This document shows positions 27,972 through 36,705 of a DNA stretch of 64,000 nucleotides, piece by piece. This DNA is from Terriglobia bacterium. GTDB lineage: Bacteria; Acidobacteriota; Terriglobia; Bryobacterales; UBA6623. The translations under genes were made by a program, and so were the position numbers. The stretch lies in the NCBI GenBank assembly GCA_009841225.1, contig VXMF01000021.1:154583-218582 (forward strand). Direction: 5' to 3'. The notes beneath the pieces are model-generated. The model saw only the letters and a list, made by a program, of their open reading frames with translations. It was not told the origin of the DNA and did no database searches. The first letter of the stretch is position 1, and each line of letters opens with the position of its first letter.

Positions 27972-30900
27972 TGCTTCGTAATGGTCTCGTCGAGATTGAG
28001 CAGCGCCCTCGCCAACACCGTCCACGCTGCCTCATCGTCCGGGCTGGGTCCCTCTTCGGAATCGGCAGCGGTCAATTCGCGCGCGTCCAGCAGGCCGCCA
28101 GCGAGCTGGTCGTGCGTCTTTCGCAGCAACTCCAGCAGGAGCTCGGCCTCATCGGAATTGGCGTCTCTAGACAAGCACGACCGGAACGCGTGGTCGAGTC
28201 GTTCCCGCTCGCCCGCTGCCGCCGCGACGGTTCGCTTCGCCAGTGCACGTGCGGCCTCCATGAAGAGCTCCTCGTTCAAGGTAGTGAGCGCCTGCAATGG
28301 AGTGTTCGAGCGGCTGCGCCTGACGCACGCCGTCGCGCCGTTGGGGGCATCGAAGACTTCGAAGGCCGGATAGGGGGCCGAAATGTACTGGAAGGTGTAA
28401 AGCGCTCGCCGGTACCGATCCTCGCCCTTCGAGGCAGGCCACGGTTTCTCGGAGAAGCTGATGGGCGGCTTGAACAGCAACTCCGGGGCGGGCGGATGCA
28501 CCGGCGGGCCCCCGACCTGGTGGCTGAGCAGGCCGCTCGCGGCCAATGCGGTGTCGCGAACGATCTCGGCGTCGGCCCGCACTCTTGGGCCGCGCGACAG
28601 CAACAGGTTGTCCGGGTCAACAGCACGGGCCTGATCGGTCAGGCGGGAAGTCTGCTGGTACGTCCCGGAGGTCACGATCAAGCGGTGGAGGTGTTTCAGG
28701 CTCCAACCGCTATCCATCAACTCCACCGCCAGCCAATCGAGCAATGCTGGATGTGAGGGCAGATCCCCTTGCATTCCGAAATCCTCGGCGGTGGCGACCA
28801 AGCCCGTGCCGAAGTACGCCTGCCAAATGCGGTTCACGATCGCTCTGGCTGTCGTGGGAGCGCGGCGGTCGACGAGCCACTCGGCAAACGCCAACCGCGG
28901 GGGGTGGCCGCTCTCGCCTAGAGCATGCAGGAACTCGGGTACGCCCGGCTCAACCTCATGCGCCGGCTCTAGGAAATCTCCGCGCCGCAGTAGGTGGGTC
29001 AGGCGCGGTTCCGCTCGCTGCTTGAGGACCAGTTGCGTGTTGCCCTGCGGGAAGCGCTCCCAAGCCCGCTCGATGCGCTCGTTCGCATCAGCCCAAGCCG
29101 GAATCGTGGTCCGCCAGAAGCCGAATACCGCCCTGTCTTCTTGGGGCGTGCGGCCATTGTGATCTTGCTCCACGATCGCGCGGACTCGCGCGGGCAGAGG
29201 GTCTGCCACCGGATCTTCGGCACTGGTCACCGAGAGGCGGATCCGGCCGAGATTGTTGTTCTGGCCAACGTTGCTGTCGTACCCCCCGTGGCTCTGGTCC
29301 AGAAAGAACGTCAGCAGTGTGCCCGGGCTGTGCCGGATCGGCCGGTCCAGCACAAAGACCGCCTTGCGCGGCTGGTTGCTGCGACCGTGCCCGGCAAAGA
29401 GTTCCCAAGCCGTGTCAACGCAGTCGTCGAAGGCGAAGTGGATCGGTCCGGTAAAGCGTTCCGAGCCCTCCTTGTGAGGGAAGACCTTCGGATCCAAGCT
29501 GCGCTCCGGCAAGTCGATGTCCGCGCTGGCAGTGCGGATCCAGATGTCGCGTTGGGCGGACGGGTCGTCCGCGGGCGCGGCCCGCAGTCGGAACTCGCTC
29601 AAAGCGCCGGTGCCGTAAACAGACCGTCCCGGCCCGTTGAGCGGGAGATTGGGGTCTGTCAGCACCTCGAGCCGCACGGCCGTGATCTCGGGCAGGCTCG
29701 TTTCCGCGGTGAACTCGGCCACATGCTCGGTCGGTGCGTAGCCTTGAGCCAGCAGGGAGCCATCGCTCTGTAGCAGGTAGCGCTGGCCCCCCGTGGAAAG
29801 GTCGTCCACTTCCGGATGCAGCACCGTCCACTGCAGCTGGTTGCCACGCATTTCCCGCTCCCACGAGGCCATGCGGGATTGCCAGTCGGGATTGGCTGCC
29901 ATGAGTTCGTCTTCGATAGAACGAATCTCATCGAGCACCGCTTGGCGGGCTTCCGCGTCTTCGTCCGTGTACACCGCCACCTTTGCCTCATCGGCATTGT
30001 TCAGGAACGCAAACAAGCGGTAATACTCGTCGTGCGTTAGGGGGTCGTATTTGTGCGAATGGCACTGAGCGCATTGGATGGTGAGGCCCAAGATGCCCTT
30101 GCCGATAGCATCCATGCGGTCGAATAGCGCCTCCATGCGGAACTGTTCCGGATCTGTGCCGCCCTCCTCGTTGACCATCGAGTTGCGCAGGTAGCCAGTC
30201 GCGACGATCTGCTGCTGGGTCGCTTCGGGCAGCAGGTCGCCCGCAACCTGCTCGACAACGAAGCGGTCATAGGGAAGATCCCGATTCAGCGCGTCTACGA
30301 CCCAATCGCGGTAGAACCAGACCTGTCGAGGCATGTCCTTCTCGTAGCCGTCGGAATCGGCGTACCGCGCGGCATCAAGCCAGAGGCGGCCCCAACGCTC
30401 TCCGTAATGGGGGGACGCCAGCAAGCGCCCGACCAGTGCGTCGTAGTCCGGATCCGCTGCGAATGCTGCCAGTTCTTCCAATGTCGGCGGCAGGCCCGTC
30501 AGATCCAACGACAGGCGGCGGAGGAGGGTGGCCCGGCTTGCTTGCGGCATCGCTTCCAAGCCGGCGTCCGCTAGCTTGGCCCGAACGAACGCATCGATCG
30601 GGTGGAGTGATCGATCGCCCGGCGGGAGAGGTTTCCGGGGAGCTACGAACGCCCAGTGCCGCCCGACTTCCTCGGGGGCTGCGCCCGTCCCCTCCGGCCA
30701 GTCCGCTCCAGCTTCAATCCACTGGCGAATCGTGTCGATCTCGCCTTCAGACAACGCACCGCCCATTGGCATGCGCGGGCCCGCGCTGAGGCCAGCGATG
30801 CGCCGGTACAGTTCGCTGTCCTGCGGGCTTCCCGGCACCACTAGGGAACCTGGCGCGGAGGCCCCCACCACTGACACTCTCGAATCCAGCCGCAAACCGC

Positions 30901-31069
30901 GAAGCTGCTGGTCCGGTCCGTGGCAGCCGAGGCAGGACCGTTGCAGGATCGGGAAGACCCGCTCGCTAAAGTCCACCTCGGCCGCAGCCGGCCAGATGGC
31001 ACCGACAATCGCCAACACCAAGACCGGCATGCGGTGGGCTAGCTGAACCTGTGGTCGCTGGGTGCGCAT
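27968..31069 (-). CDS. Cytochrome-type PSCyt1-DUF1549-DUF1553 protein
   Basis: Exported partner of the DUF1501 protein; function unknown, perhaps a heme-linked step in breakdown of complex organic matter. The ATG at 31069 gives a signal peptide (LAHRMPVLVLAIVGAIWPAAA); an open frame reaches 31249 but adds only low-complexity sequence. The heme site is CLGCH in the PSCyt1 domain. DUF1549 then shows HPIDAFVRAKLADAGLEAMPQ and a second CxxCH in QCAQCHSHKYDPL. Between DUF1549 and DUF1553 lies an extra beta-rich region (about residues 420-620, EITAVRLEVLTDPNLP) that may bind carbohydrate. DUF1553 carries NRIWQAYFGTGLV and SHPALLDWLA. Length 1033 residues. Confidence 0.9.
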   Translation of the reverse strand: MRTQRPQVQLAHRMPVLVLAIVGAIWPAAAEVDFSERVFPILQRSCLGCHGPDQQLRGLRLDSRVSVVGASAPGSLVVPGSPQDSELYRRIAGLSAGPRMPMGGALSEGEIDTIRQWIEAGADWPEGTGAAPEEVGRHWAFVAPRKPLPPGDRSLHPIDAFVRAKLADAGLEAMPQASRATLLRRLSLDLTGLPPTLEELAAFAADPDYDALVGRLLASPHYGERWGRLWLDAARYADSDGYEKDMPRQVWFYRDWVVDALNRDLPYDRFVVEQVAGDLLPEATQQQIVATGYLRNSMVNEEGGTDPEQFRMEALFDRMDAIGKGILGLTIQCAQCHSHKYDPLTHDEYYRLFAFLNNADEAKVAVYTDEDAEARQAVLDEIRSIEDELMAANPDWQSRMASWEREMRGNQLQWTVLHPEVDDLSTGGQRYLLQSDGSLLAQGYAPTEHVAEFTAETSLPEITAVRLEVLTDPNLPLNGPGRSVYGTGALSEFRLRAAPADDPSAQRDIWIRTASADIDLPERSLDPKVFPHKEGSERFTGPIHFAFDDCVDTAWELFAGHGRSNQPRKAVFVLDRPIRHSPGTLLTFFLDQSHGGYDSNVGQNNNLGRIRLSVTSAEDPVADPLPARVRAIVEQDHNGRTPQEDRAVFGFWRTTIPAWADANERIERAWERFPQGNTQLVLKQRAEPRLTHLLRRGDFLEPAHEVEPGVPEFLHALGESGHPPRLAFAEWLVDRRAPTTARAIVNRIWQAYFGTGLVATAEDFGMQGDLPSHPALLDWLAVELMDSGWSLKHLHRLIVTSGTYQQTSRLTDQARAVDPDNLLLSRGPRVRADAEIVRDTALAASGLLSHQVGGPPVHPPAPELLFKPPISFSEKPWPASKGEDRYRRALYTFQYISAPYPAFEVFDAPNGATACVRRSRSNTPLQALTTLNEELFMEAARALAKRTVAAAAGERERLDHAFRSCLSRDANSDEAELLLELLRKTHDQLAGGLLDARELTAADSEEGPSPDDEAAWTVLARALLNLDETITKQ

Positions 31070-31268
31070 CCCGTTGCAACTCACTGTATCACCGGCCTGC
31101 CTCTCCGAAGGAAGCATACAGGCCGTCAGGGCCTTCCTTTCGTGCGCACTCAAGAAGCGGCCTGAGCCAGTCAGTGTGCGTTTCTGGCGGGATGATGCCA
31201 TGCGACCCGCGCGAGCCACCCTTGAGCCGGAGCCAGATGAGAGCACCACGCGGCTGGGCTAGATGGAT

Positions 31269-31287
31269 TGTACCTTATCGTGGTACA
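31269..31287. promoter_or_regulatory. Inverted repeat upstream of higB
   Basis: Arms TGTACC and GGTACA separated by 7 bases, ending about 10 bases before the possible higB start. The position suits an autoregulatory operator for HigA, but the arms are short and this is only a candidate. Confidence 0.35.
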
Positions 31288-31296
31288 CTTCGGTAA

Positions 31297-31581
31297 CTGG
31301 CAATACGGAGCTTCAAGCGTGGCGCGGCCGAACGGTTTTTCAATCGCAATGACGCGCGGGACATCAATCCGGCGCATGTACGGCGGCTGCGGGACATTCT
31401 GGACGCGCTGGACGGGCCCGAGCCGCTACGGGCACTCTCGCTGCCGACATACCGGCTGCATCGCCTACACGGCAAACGGGCGGGCGATTGGAGTGTCCGG
31501 GTTTCACAAGGCTGGCGCGTGACTTTCCGCTTGGACGGCGAGGACGTGCGCGCCGTGCTCTATGAGAACTACCACCACTGA
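31297..31581 (+). CDS. higB: HigB/RelE-like toxin without a standard start codon
   Basis: Predicted ribosome-dependent mRNA interferase. The frame opens after a TAA at 31294 and reads LAIRSFKRGAAERFFNRNDARDI, then RRLRDILDALDGPEPL, LHRLHGKRAGDWSVRVSQGWRVTFRLDG and YENYHH, a complete HigB of about 92 residues. No ATG, GTG or TTG precedes the conserved start. The likely initiation codons are CTG at 31297 or ATA at 31303; HigB proteins typically begin with a start residue followed by IRSF or IKSF, favouring ATA. Either initiation is weak, which may keep toxin levels low, or the gene is losing function, or there is a sequence error. higA starts 12 bases downstream. Confidence 0.82.
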   Translation: MAIRSFKRGAAERFFNRNDARDINPAHVRRLRDILDALDGPEPLRALSLPTYRLHRLHGKRAGDWSVRVSQGWRVTFRLDGEDVRAVLYENYHH

Positions 31582-31593
31582 TAGGGGGCGCCT

Positions 31594-31908
31594 GTGGACG
31601 AGATCGAAGCGAGAGAAGACGCGTGGCAGCGGCTGAACCCGCAGCATCCAGGCGCAGCCATCGCGGACGCCTGCATCGGGCCGGAAGCAGTTCAGCATGG
31701 CGGCGCGGCGAGCGTGAGGGCGGCTGCTGAGCGGCTTGGCGTGGATCGCAAGACGCTATCCCGCGTCATCCACGGCCATTGCGCGGTCTCGCCGGACATG
31801 GCCGTGCGATTGGAGTCCGTGGGATGGGGCAGCGCGGAATCTTGGCTATGGCGTCAAGCCCGCTACGATCTGGCGCAAGCGCGCCAGCGGCTATCTGCCG
31901 CTGCATAG
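31594..31908 (+). CDS. higA: HigA-type antitoxin (XRE helix-turn-helix)
   Basis: Antitoxin and DNA-binding regulator for the HigB frame just upstream. The 104-residue product begins at a GTG with AGGGGG 6 bases before it. It contains the HigA pattern: HPGAAIADACI, a helix-turn-helix VRAAAERLGVDRKTLSRVIHG, VSPDMAVRLESVGWGSAESWL, and the terminal RYDLAQARQRL. The toxin-first order is the standard higBA layout. The reading frame is intact, in contrast to the decayed vapC remnant that follows it on the other strand. Confidence 0.87.
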   Translation: MDEIEAREDAWQRLNPQHPGAAIADACIGPEAVQHGGAASVRAAAERLGVDRKTLSRVIHGHCAVSPDMAVRLESVGWGSAESWLWRQARYDLAQARQRLSAAA

Positions 31909-31934
31909 GCTCGCGGTTGAAGCCAAGAGGTGGC

Positions 31935-32136
31935 GCAGCAGTCTAGCGTCCTTCCATTGAAGGGCGACATCTCGCGTCGCATGGCGGGCGAGGAACGTAA
32001 CGGTTTCGAGCATCACAGGTACGGACGTAACGATGCGAGCGTGGCTAGCCGCCAGCTGCTCCCATGCAGTCTATGCTCTGGGATGGAGTGGATTCCAGCT
32101 AAGCGCAAGCGCGATCCACGCGCTGGTATCAACAGG
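31935..32136 (-). pseudogene. Decayed vapC (PIN-domain toxin) remnant
   Basis: Directly downstream of the ribbon-helix-helix antitoxin, the minus strand reads DTSAWIALALSWNPLHPRA, a TAG stop at 32073-32071, and then in the same frame TAWEQLAASHARIVTS and MLETVTFLARHATRDVALQW. This is the N-terminal half of a VapC PIN domain, with the first Asp (codon at 32130) and the Glu in MLETV. The start codon is lost, an amber stop interrupts it, and the C-terminal half with the remaining acidic residues is missing at the junction with higA. Confidence 0.72.
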
Positions 32137-32156
32137 TACCCTGGAACGAGAATGTA

Positions 32157-32366
32157 TCAGGCCTCATCGTAGATCGCATCGTGTTCGAAAGATGTCGTAG
32201 CCGGCGTTCCGTCCCATAGGGCGACCGGGCCACTTGAATCGGGACGCAGCCAGACACGACGAACTGCTTCTAGTACCAAGTCCGCCACGCTCCTCCCGGT
32301 TCGTCTTCCCACGGAGCGGAGCGCCTCCAGGTCCTCATCTGGAAGATAGACTTGCGTCTTGGTCAT
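32157..32366 (-). CDS. Ribbon-helix-helix antitoxin, now orphan
   Basis: A 69-residue CopG-type protein: MTKTQVYLPDEDLEALRSVG forms the ribbon and first helix, GRSVADLVLEAVRRVWL the second, and the acidic tail TTSFEHDAIYDEA is what binds a toxin in vapB-like pairs. It is followed on the same strand by a decayed PIN-domain gene, so it is a solitary antitoxin. Such orphans can still repress their own promoter or neutralise related toxins; either role is inference. Confidence 0.8.
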   Translation of the reverse strand: MTKTQVYLPDEDLEALRSVGRRTGRSVADLVLEAVRRVWLRPDSSGPVALWDGTPATTSFEHDAIYDEA

Positions 32367-32727
32367 ATATGTCAGTTTACGGGCTAACCTTACAAATCTT
32401 GGGACAGAGGGGCCTTGCGGCGCGGTTTATGGGTACTCGCCGCACCAACTGATTCTGGGTCGCACGTGCGGCCAAGACCGAACGTGGGCCGTGAGGGATG
32501 CAGGACAAGCATGAAGGCGGCAGTAATGGCATGACAGCGAGTTGGTAGCCGCGCTCGGCGATGGCGCCAATGGCCGCTCTCCCCGCAGCAACACAATGGC
32601 ACCGACTGGTTCTGGTGAGGCATTGTGCTTTGTTTCTTCGCGCTCGCAGTCGGCCACACACGCCATCCAATATCCGCCTCTGGCGGGACCAAGCACACCA
32701 CCCGCGAGGACTCGGCCAGGCCGCTGG
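32367..32727. other. Non-coding gap of 361 bases
   Basis: Between the orphan antitoxin and the end of the dimethylformamidase-like gene. Open frames here have no recognisable protein pattern on either strand, and I see no clear repeat or hairpin. Confidence 0.5.
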
Positions 32728-34983
32728 CTAGGCGCGCTCGACGCCGAAGTGGTGCAGCGCATTCCTCATCAGCGCCTGCATCTTGGGGTCGGCCGACAGT
32801 GCCCAGCCCCCCGCGATACAGCCTGTGTGAAACACTTTTCCGCCCTGCGGCCGCTCCCAGTACGTCATTTCGGCGTACACGCCGTGCCCGAGCGGTTCCC
32901 AGCGCCCGAAGTAGTCGATTCCCCGGCGGTCGCGGTCCACAATCTGCGCCAGCGGCACGATGCCCGCCGGATCGTCCGGAACTGACGCGCCCGTTGGGTG
33001 CTGTTGCGTGATCGCCTGGATCAGGCTTGGACGGACGTCGGACTCGTGACCACCCACGCGGGGCGGCTGTCCATCCGGGGCCTGCCCGAACATCTCTCCT
33101 GCCCGCAGCCCGACCGCTTCCGGATCGTGGAAGAGGAAGTGGTCGGGACGGACCACCTTGTAGGCCCCGAAGTAGGCCTCGGTAACTGGCCACCAGCCAA
33201 TACACTCCAAGCCCAGCACTTTCCAAGCGGGCAAGCCGCAGAAACGCATCAAGCTGCCGCGGCGGCCGTCGTGGCTGTGGAAGATCTCGCCAATGTCGGC
33301 ACCCTCCCTGCCACCGATGTCGATGCCGTGCTTGCGGCACTCCATTGCAGAGCCGTCCGGATCGTAGGACACCCTCCAGAACATGGTGTTGCCGCTCATG
33401 ACGATTGCGGCACCACCCGAACGCAGGAACTCGTCCACGGCCCGGTAGGACTCCTCGGACCAATACTCGCTGTGACCGTTGATCACTACGACCTTGTAGC
33501 CCCGGAGTTGATCGGGGTCGAGGTGCAGATCGTGATCGCTGGCCACGTCAAACTCATAGCCGTTCTGCTCCAGCCAGCGATGGGCGAAGAGCTCGCCACG
33601 CATGAGGTGGCTGTAGTTGAGATCCCCCCGGCTGAAGATCACCTCTGGCCCGGCCACCGGCCATGGCAGTTTCATCCCGATCGCGTACGTCGGCTGCCCC
33701 TGTGCGTGATTGCGGTAGCAGCAATAGGCCGGCGCATCCGGGTGGGCGTTGTCCTGGCCCGTCGTCTCCCAGAACGGTTCCAATGAGTTCACCGCGAATG
33801 GTGTGGCGCTGTAGGCCTGCCAAGTATTTGTCGAGCAAACCACAAGGATCGGCGCCTTGGGACGAGCGGGAGAACGGCGCACTAGGAACGTGACGTCGTA
33901 GTGGAGCGGCTTGCCCTCGCGGCGGAAGGCAAAACGGCCGAGATAGACCCCGGGCTTGGCACTTGCGGGGATATTGACGCTGTGGCTAGGCTCCCAGCGG
34001 CAGTCATAAAGATCGTCCGAGGCAAATCGGAGTCCGTGCCCGCGCTTCGGATCGCTCGCTGGGCGGTAATCACCGTACCGCGGCACGGAGCCAGCATCGA
34101 ACGACGGCCCGCCGATCATCCAAGTGGCGCGATTGACGATCACTCCGTGGAGGCCGTCACCGCCGATATCGCGAATCCGATCGCCGCGCTCTTCGTCAAG
34201 AGGCCAGCAGGCCAACACATCTCCGGCAGGGGGCTCAAGCCCGCCGGATCTGAAGCGCGCCATCGCTTCGCCGGACGACAGCGCTCTGCTGTAAATCGCT
34301 GGCATTGCGACGTCGCCATCGAGGAACTCGGCAGCCCGACCGCCACCTCCGGACGCTCCGAGGCGCAGCGGCGCTTCGACTGTCGCGATGGCCTCAGCCT
34401 GCTTCCAACTGCTCTGGAACAGGCCATCGACGTACAGGCTGGTCAGCGCTCCATCCCAAGCCAGCACGACATGTCGCCAGCGGCGCCGATGCAGAGGCAC
34501 GTGCGCGACATGCCGCTTCCCCAACAGAAACTCGATCCACCCCCCGGCGGACACGAACAATCCAATGCCCCGGTCGCCATCGCAGGCAGTGACGATACCC
34601 TGCCTGCGTTCCGCCGACCAAGTGCGGACCCAGACCTCGATCGTCAGCGCATCGACTGTCTTTCCTGCCAAGCCTCGCTCCACGTGGGCGTAGGAACCGA
34701 CGTGAATCGGTTGCATTGACGGGCGCGGCTCGCGGAGCCTCGCGATGGCCTCCTCGGTGCCAGCCCGGCTAACTGTCAGTTCGTACGGAGTGTCGCTACT
34801 GACCCGGAAGTCGACGTTCGCTCCGGCGTCCAGGCTGCGCTGCGCGTAGGCATGCACTCCGGGCACGGAGATTTCCGCATGGGGCGGAAGCCCGTCTGGC
34901 GCTGCGCTCGCCCAGCCTGCGTTGGCGGCCGCGACCCCGGCCGCAGTTTGCTGTAGGAACCTTCGGCGGTCGATCGGCGGCAT
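32728..34983 (-). CDS. LamG-like plus N,N-dimethylformamidase beta-subunit-like protein, Tat-exported
   Basis: Large exported protein of unknown substrate. The Tat signal is DRRRFLQQTAAGVAAANAGWASA. A concanavalin/LamG-like sandwich spans about residues 110-240 (TIEVWVRTWSAERRQGIVTA, HVVLAWDGALTSLYVDG). The remainder matches the C-terminal domain of the N,N-dimethylformamidase large subunit: LVVCSTNTWQAYS, NGYEFDVASDHDLHLDP, KVVVINGHSEYWS and GGNTMFW-like VMSGNTMFWRVSYD. This glutamine-amidotransferase-like fold is found in amide hydrolases and in many uncharacterised exported proteins. A real dimethylformamidase also needs a small subunit, which is absent, so amide hydrolysis is only a guess. 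The ATG at 34983 gives the complete signal. Confidence 0.82.
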   Translation of the reverse strand: MPPIDRRRFLQQTAAGVAAANAGWASAAPDGLPPHAEISVPGVHAYAQRSLDAGANVDFRVSSDTPYELTVSRAGTEEAIARLREPRPSMQPIHVGSYAHVERGLAGKTVDALTIEVWVRTWSAERRQGIVTACDGDRGIGLFVSAGGWIEFLLGKRHVAHVPLHRRRWRHVVLAWDGALTSLYVDGLFQSSWKQAEAIATVEAPLRLGASGGGGRAAEFLDGDVAMPAIYSRALSSGEAMARFRSGGLEPPAGDVLACWPLDEERGDRIRDIGGDGLHGVIVNRATWMIGGPSFDAGSVPRYGDYRPASDPKRGHGLRFASDDLYDCRWEPSHSVNIPASAKPGVYLGRFAFRREGKPLHYDVTFLVRRSPARPKAPILVVCSTNTWQAYSATPFAVNSLEPFWETTGQDNAHPDAPAYCCYRNHAQGQPTYAIGMKLPWPVAGPEVIFSRGDLNYSHLMRGELFAHRWLEQNGYEFDVASDHDLHLDPDQLRGYKVVVINGHSEYWSEESYRAVDEFLRSGGAAIVMSGNTMFWRVSYDPDGSAMECRKHGIDIGGREGADIGEIFHSHDGRRGSLMRFCGLPAWKVLGLECIGWWPVTEAYFGAYKVVRPDHFLFHDPEAVGLRAGEMFGQAPDGQPPRVGGHESDVRPSLIQAITQQHPTGASVPDDPAGIVPLAQIVDRDRRGIDYFGRWEPLGHGVYAEMTYWERPQGGKVFHTGCIAGGWALSADPKMQALMRNALHHFGVERA

Positions 34984-35101
34984 CGCGGCGATTGTAGCCG
35001 AAGCCGGGTCTCGACGTGGGGCGCTACTTCAGCGACAGGATGAAGATCAAGCGGGCCATTGCGAATATCGCGCGTGTTCCGTATGGAGAGATACGGAACT
35101 C

Positions 35102-35278
35102 GTGACAAGTCTGAAGGACGTGCTCGAGTATGTAGCGGTTTACGAGATCCCGCCGTTCATCGAACCCACCCACGGCGAGTGGTTCGTCGAGCTAATCGGA
35201 AGGCACCATCCCGCCTGGAACGAAGCAGCGGCTGATCTGAACGAGCCGCCATTAGCCAGCGCCATGCGAACCGAATAG
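35102..35278 (+). CDS. Possible small hypothetical protein
   Basis: A 58-codon frame from GTG, reading VTSLKDVLEYVAVYEIPPFIEPTHGEWFVELIGRHH... with a mixed, protein-like composition, but no family is recognised and the ribosome-binding site is weak. The frame is open upstream to 34922 across the start of the neighbouring gene, so it could also be the tail of a broken gene. It lies in the divergent gap before the DUF4143 ATPase gene. The rest of that gap (34984-35101 and 35279-35392) shows nothing I can name. Confidence 0.3.
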   Translation: MTSLKDVLEYVAVYEIPPFIEPTHGEWFVELIGRHHPAWNEAAADLNEPPLASAMRTE

Positions 35279-35392
35279 CGGCATTCCTGATGCTAGGTTT
35301 CCAAGAATACGGCGACTCAGACGGCCATCCGCAGCTCCGAAATCGAATAATCTGGGAGCGTTAGTGCATTATTTCATGATATTTTGGAATAG

Positions 35393-36559
35393 GTGTTCAG
35401 TCGTTCCCTAAATCTGCCCGTTGCTGGGACCGAGACCTTTTTCCTTTGGGGACCCCGCCAGACAGGGAAGACCACGCTGCTAAAGCAGCGCTACCCCCGA
35501 GGTCGCTGGATCAATCTGTTAAGGGCCAACGAATTCAGACGGTATGCTACGCGCCCCGAGCTTCTCCGACTAGAGATTGAGGCGGATCCTCCAGACCCTG
35601 CTCGGCAAATCGTCATCGACGAAATCCAAAAGGTGCCCGCCCTCCTGGACGAAGTTCACGGGCTGATCGAAGATCGAAAACTATGCTTCGCGCTTTGCGG
35701 CTCCAGTGCCAGAAAGGTCCGGAGAGGGGCGGCCAACCTTCTTGGGGGCCGCGCCCTGCGGTTCGAGCTGCGCGGCCTGACAGCGCATGAATTGGGATCC
35801 GCATTCGACTTGGAGCGGGTCCTCAACCACGGCTACCTGCCTCGGATCTACGAATCAGGCCGACCGGCAGAACGGCTCAACGCTTATGTGTCGGACTATC
35901 TGAGAGAGGAAATCGCGGCCGAGGGTTTGGTTCGCAGCTTGCCCTCGTTTTCGGATTTCCTCGACGCGGCCTCCTTGAGCGATGGCAGCATGGTCAGCTA
36001 CACGAGCATCGCGCGAGATTGCGGAGTCTCGAACAAGACTGCCAAGGGTTACTTTCAAATTCTTGAAGACACCTTGATCGGATCCTGGCTGCCCGCCTAC
36101 CGTAAGCGCGTCAAGCGTCGGCTCGCCGTGTCGCCAAAGTTCTACTTCGCCGACGTGGGGGTGGTCAACACTCTCGCCCGTCGCGGGCAGGTGCGTCCGG
36201 GGTCCGAATCGTTCGGCAAGGCGTTCGAGAACTGGGTGCATCACGAGCTCCGGAGCTACCTCGCATACTCTAGGCCAAATTCCGCGTTGGCTTACTGGCG
36301 CCTTCCAAGCGGCTTGGAAGTCGACTTCGTGGTCGACGACATCGATCTCGCGGTCGAGGCGAAGGCTAGTTCTCGCATCCACAGCGGTCACCTGAGAGGG
36401 CTGAAGGCGCTGGCGCAAGAACTACCTCGCGAGACACGGCGGATGGTAGTGTGCCTGGAGCCCAAGCCATGGCGCACCGGTGACGGCATCGAGGTCCTGC
36501 CTGCCCTCGAGTTTGCCAAGCGCTTGTGGAGCGGCGGCCTGATAGGGAACCCCATCTGA
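35393..36559 (+). CDS. AAA ATPase with DUF4143
   Basis: Predicted cytoplasmic P-loop ATPase of the mobile DUF4143 family, common in accessory regions but without a settled function. The 388-residue protein has Walker A GPRQTGKTTLL (residues 20-30), Walker B QIVIDEIQKVP, and sensor-like LCGSSARKVRRG. The C-terminal DUF4143 domain contains YFADVGVVNTLARRG and the nuclease-like block FENWVHHELRSYL...YWRLPSGLEVDFVV...VEAKAS, an E-D-ExK arrangement resembling restriction-like nucleases. The GTG start has no strong ribosome-binding site. It stands alone between the Tat-exported protein and the ADP-ribosylglycohydrolase gene. Confidence 0.87.
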   Translation: MFSRSLNLPVAGTETFFLWGPRQTGKTTLLKQRYPRGRWINLLRANEFRRYATRPELLRLEIEADPPDPARQIVIDEIQKVPALLDEVHGLIEDRKLCFALCGSSARKVRRGAANLLGGRALRFELRGLTAHELGSAFDLERVLNHGYLPRIYESGRPAERLNAYVSDYLREEIAAEGLVRSLPSFSDFLDAASLSDGSMVSYTSIARDCGVSNKTAKGYFQILEDTLIGSWLPAYRKRVKRRLAVSPKFYFADVGVVNTLARRGQVRPGSESFGKAFENWVHHELRSYLAYSRPNSALAYWRLPSGLEVDFVVDDIDLAVEAKASSRIHSGHLRGLKALAQELPRETRRMVVCLEPKPWRTGDGIEVLPALEFAKRLWSGGLIGNPI

Positions 36560-36705
36560 CGGCGGCGTTGATTCGATTGCCCTGAACACCCTGCCCCAAT
36601 TGGAAGTACGTTCTCAATCGCTAGCTCCACCGCCGCCCCAAGTGGCACTCATTGGGATCGGGCGGCTAAGCCCAAAGGTCGCGTATCCGGAAAAAGCCGC
36701 CTAGT

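Noticed and set aside
32728-34983. True N,N-dimethylformamidase activity
   Set aside because: The small subunit gene is missing and the N-terminal LamG-like architecture is typical of uncharacterised exported paralogues.
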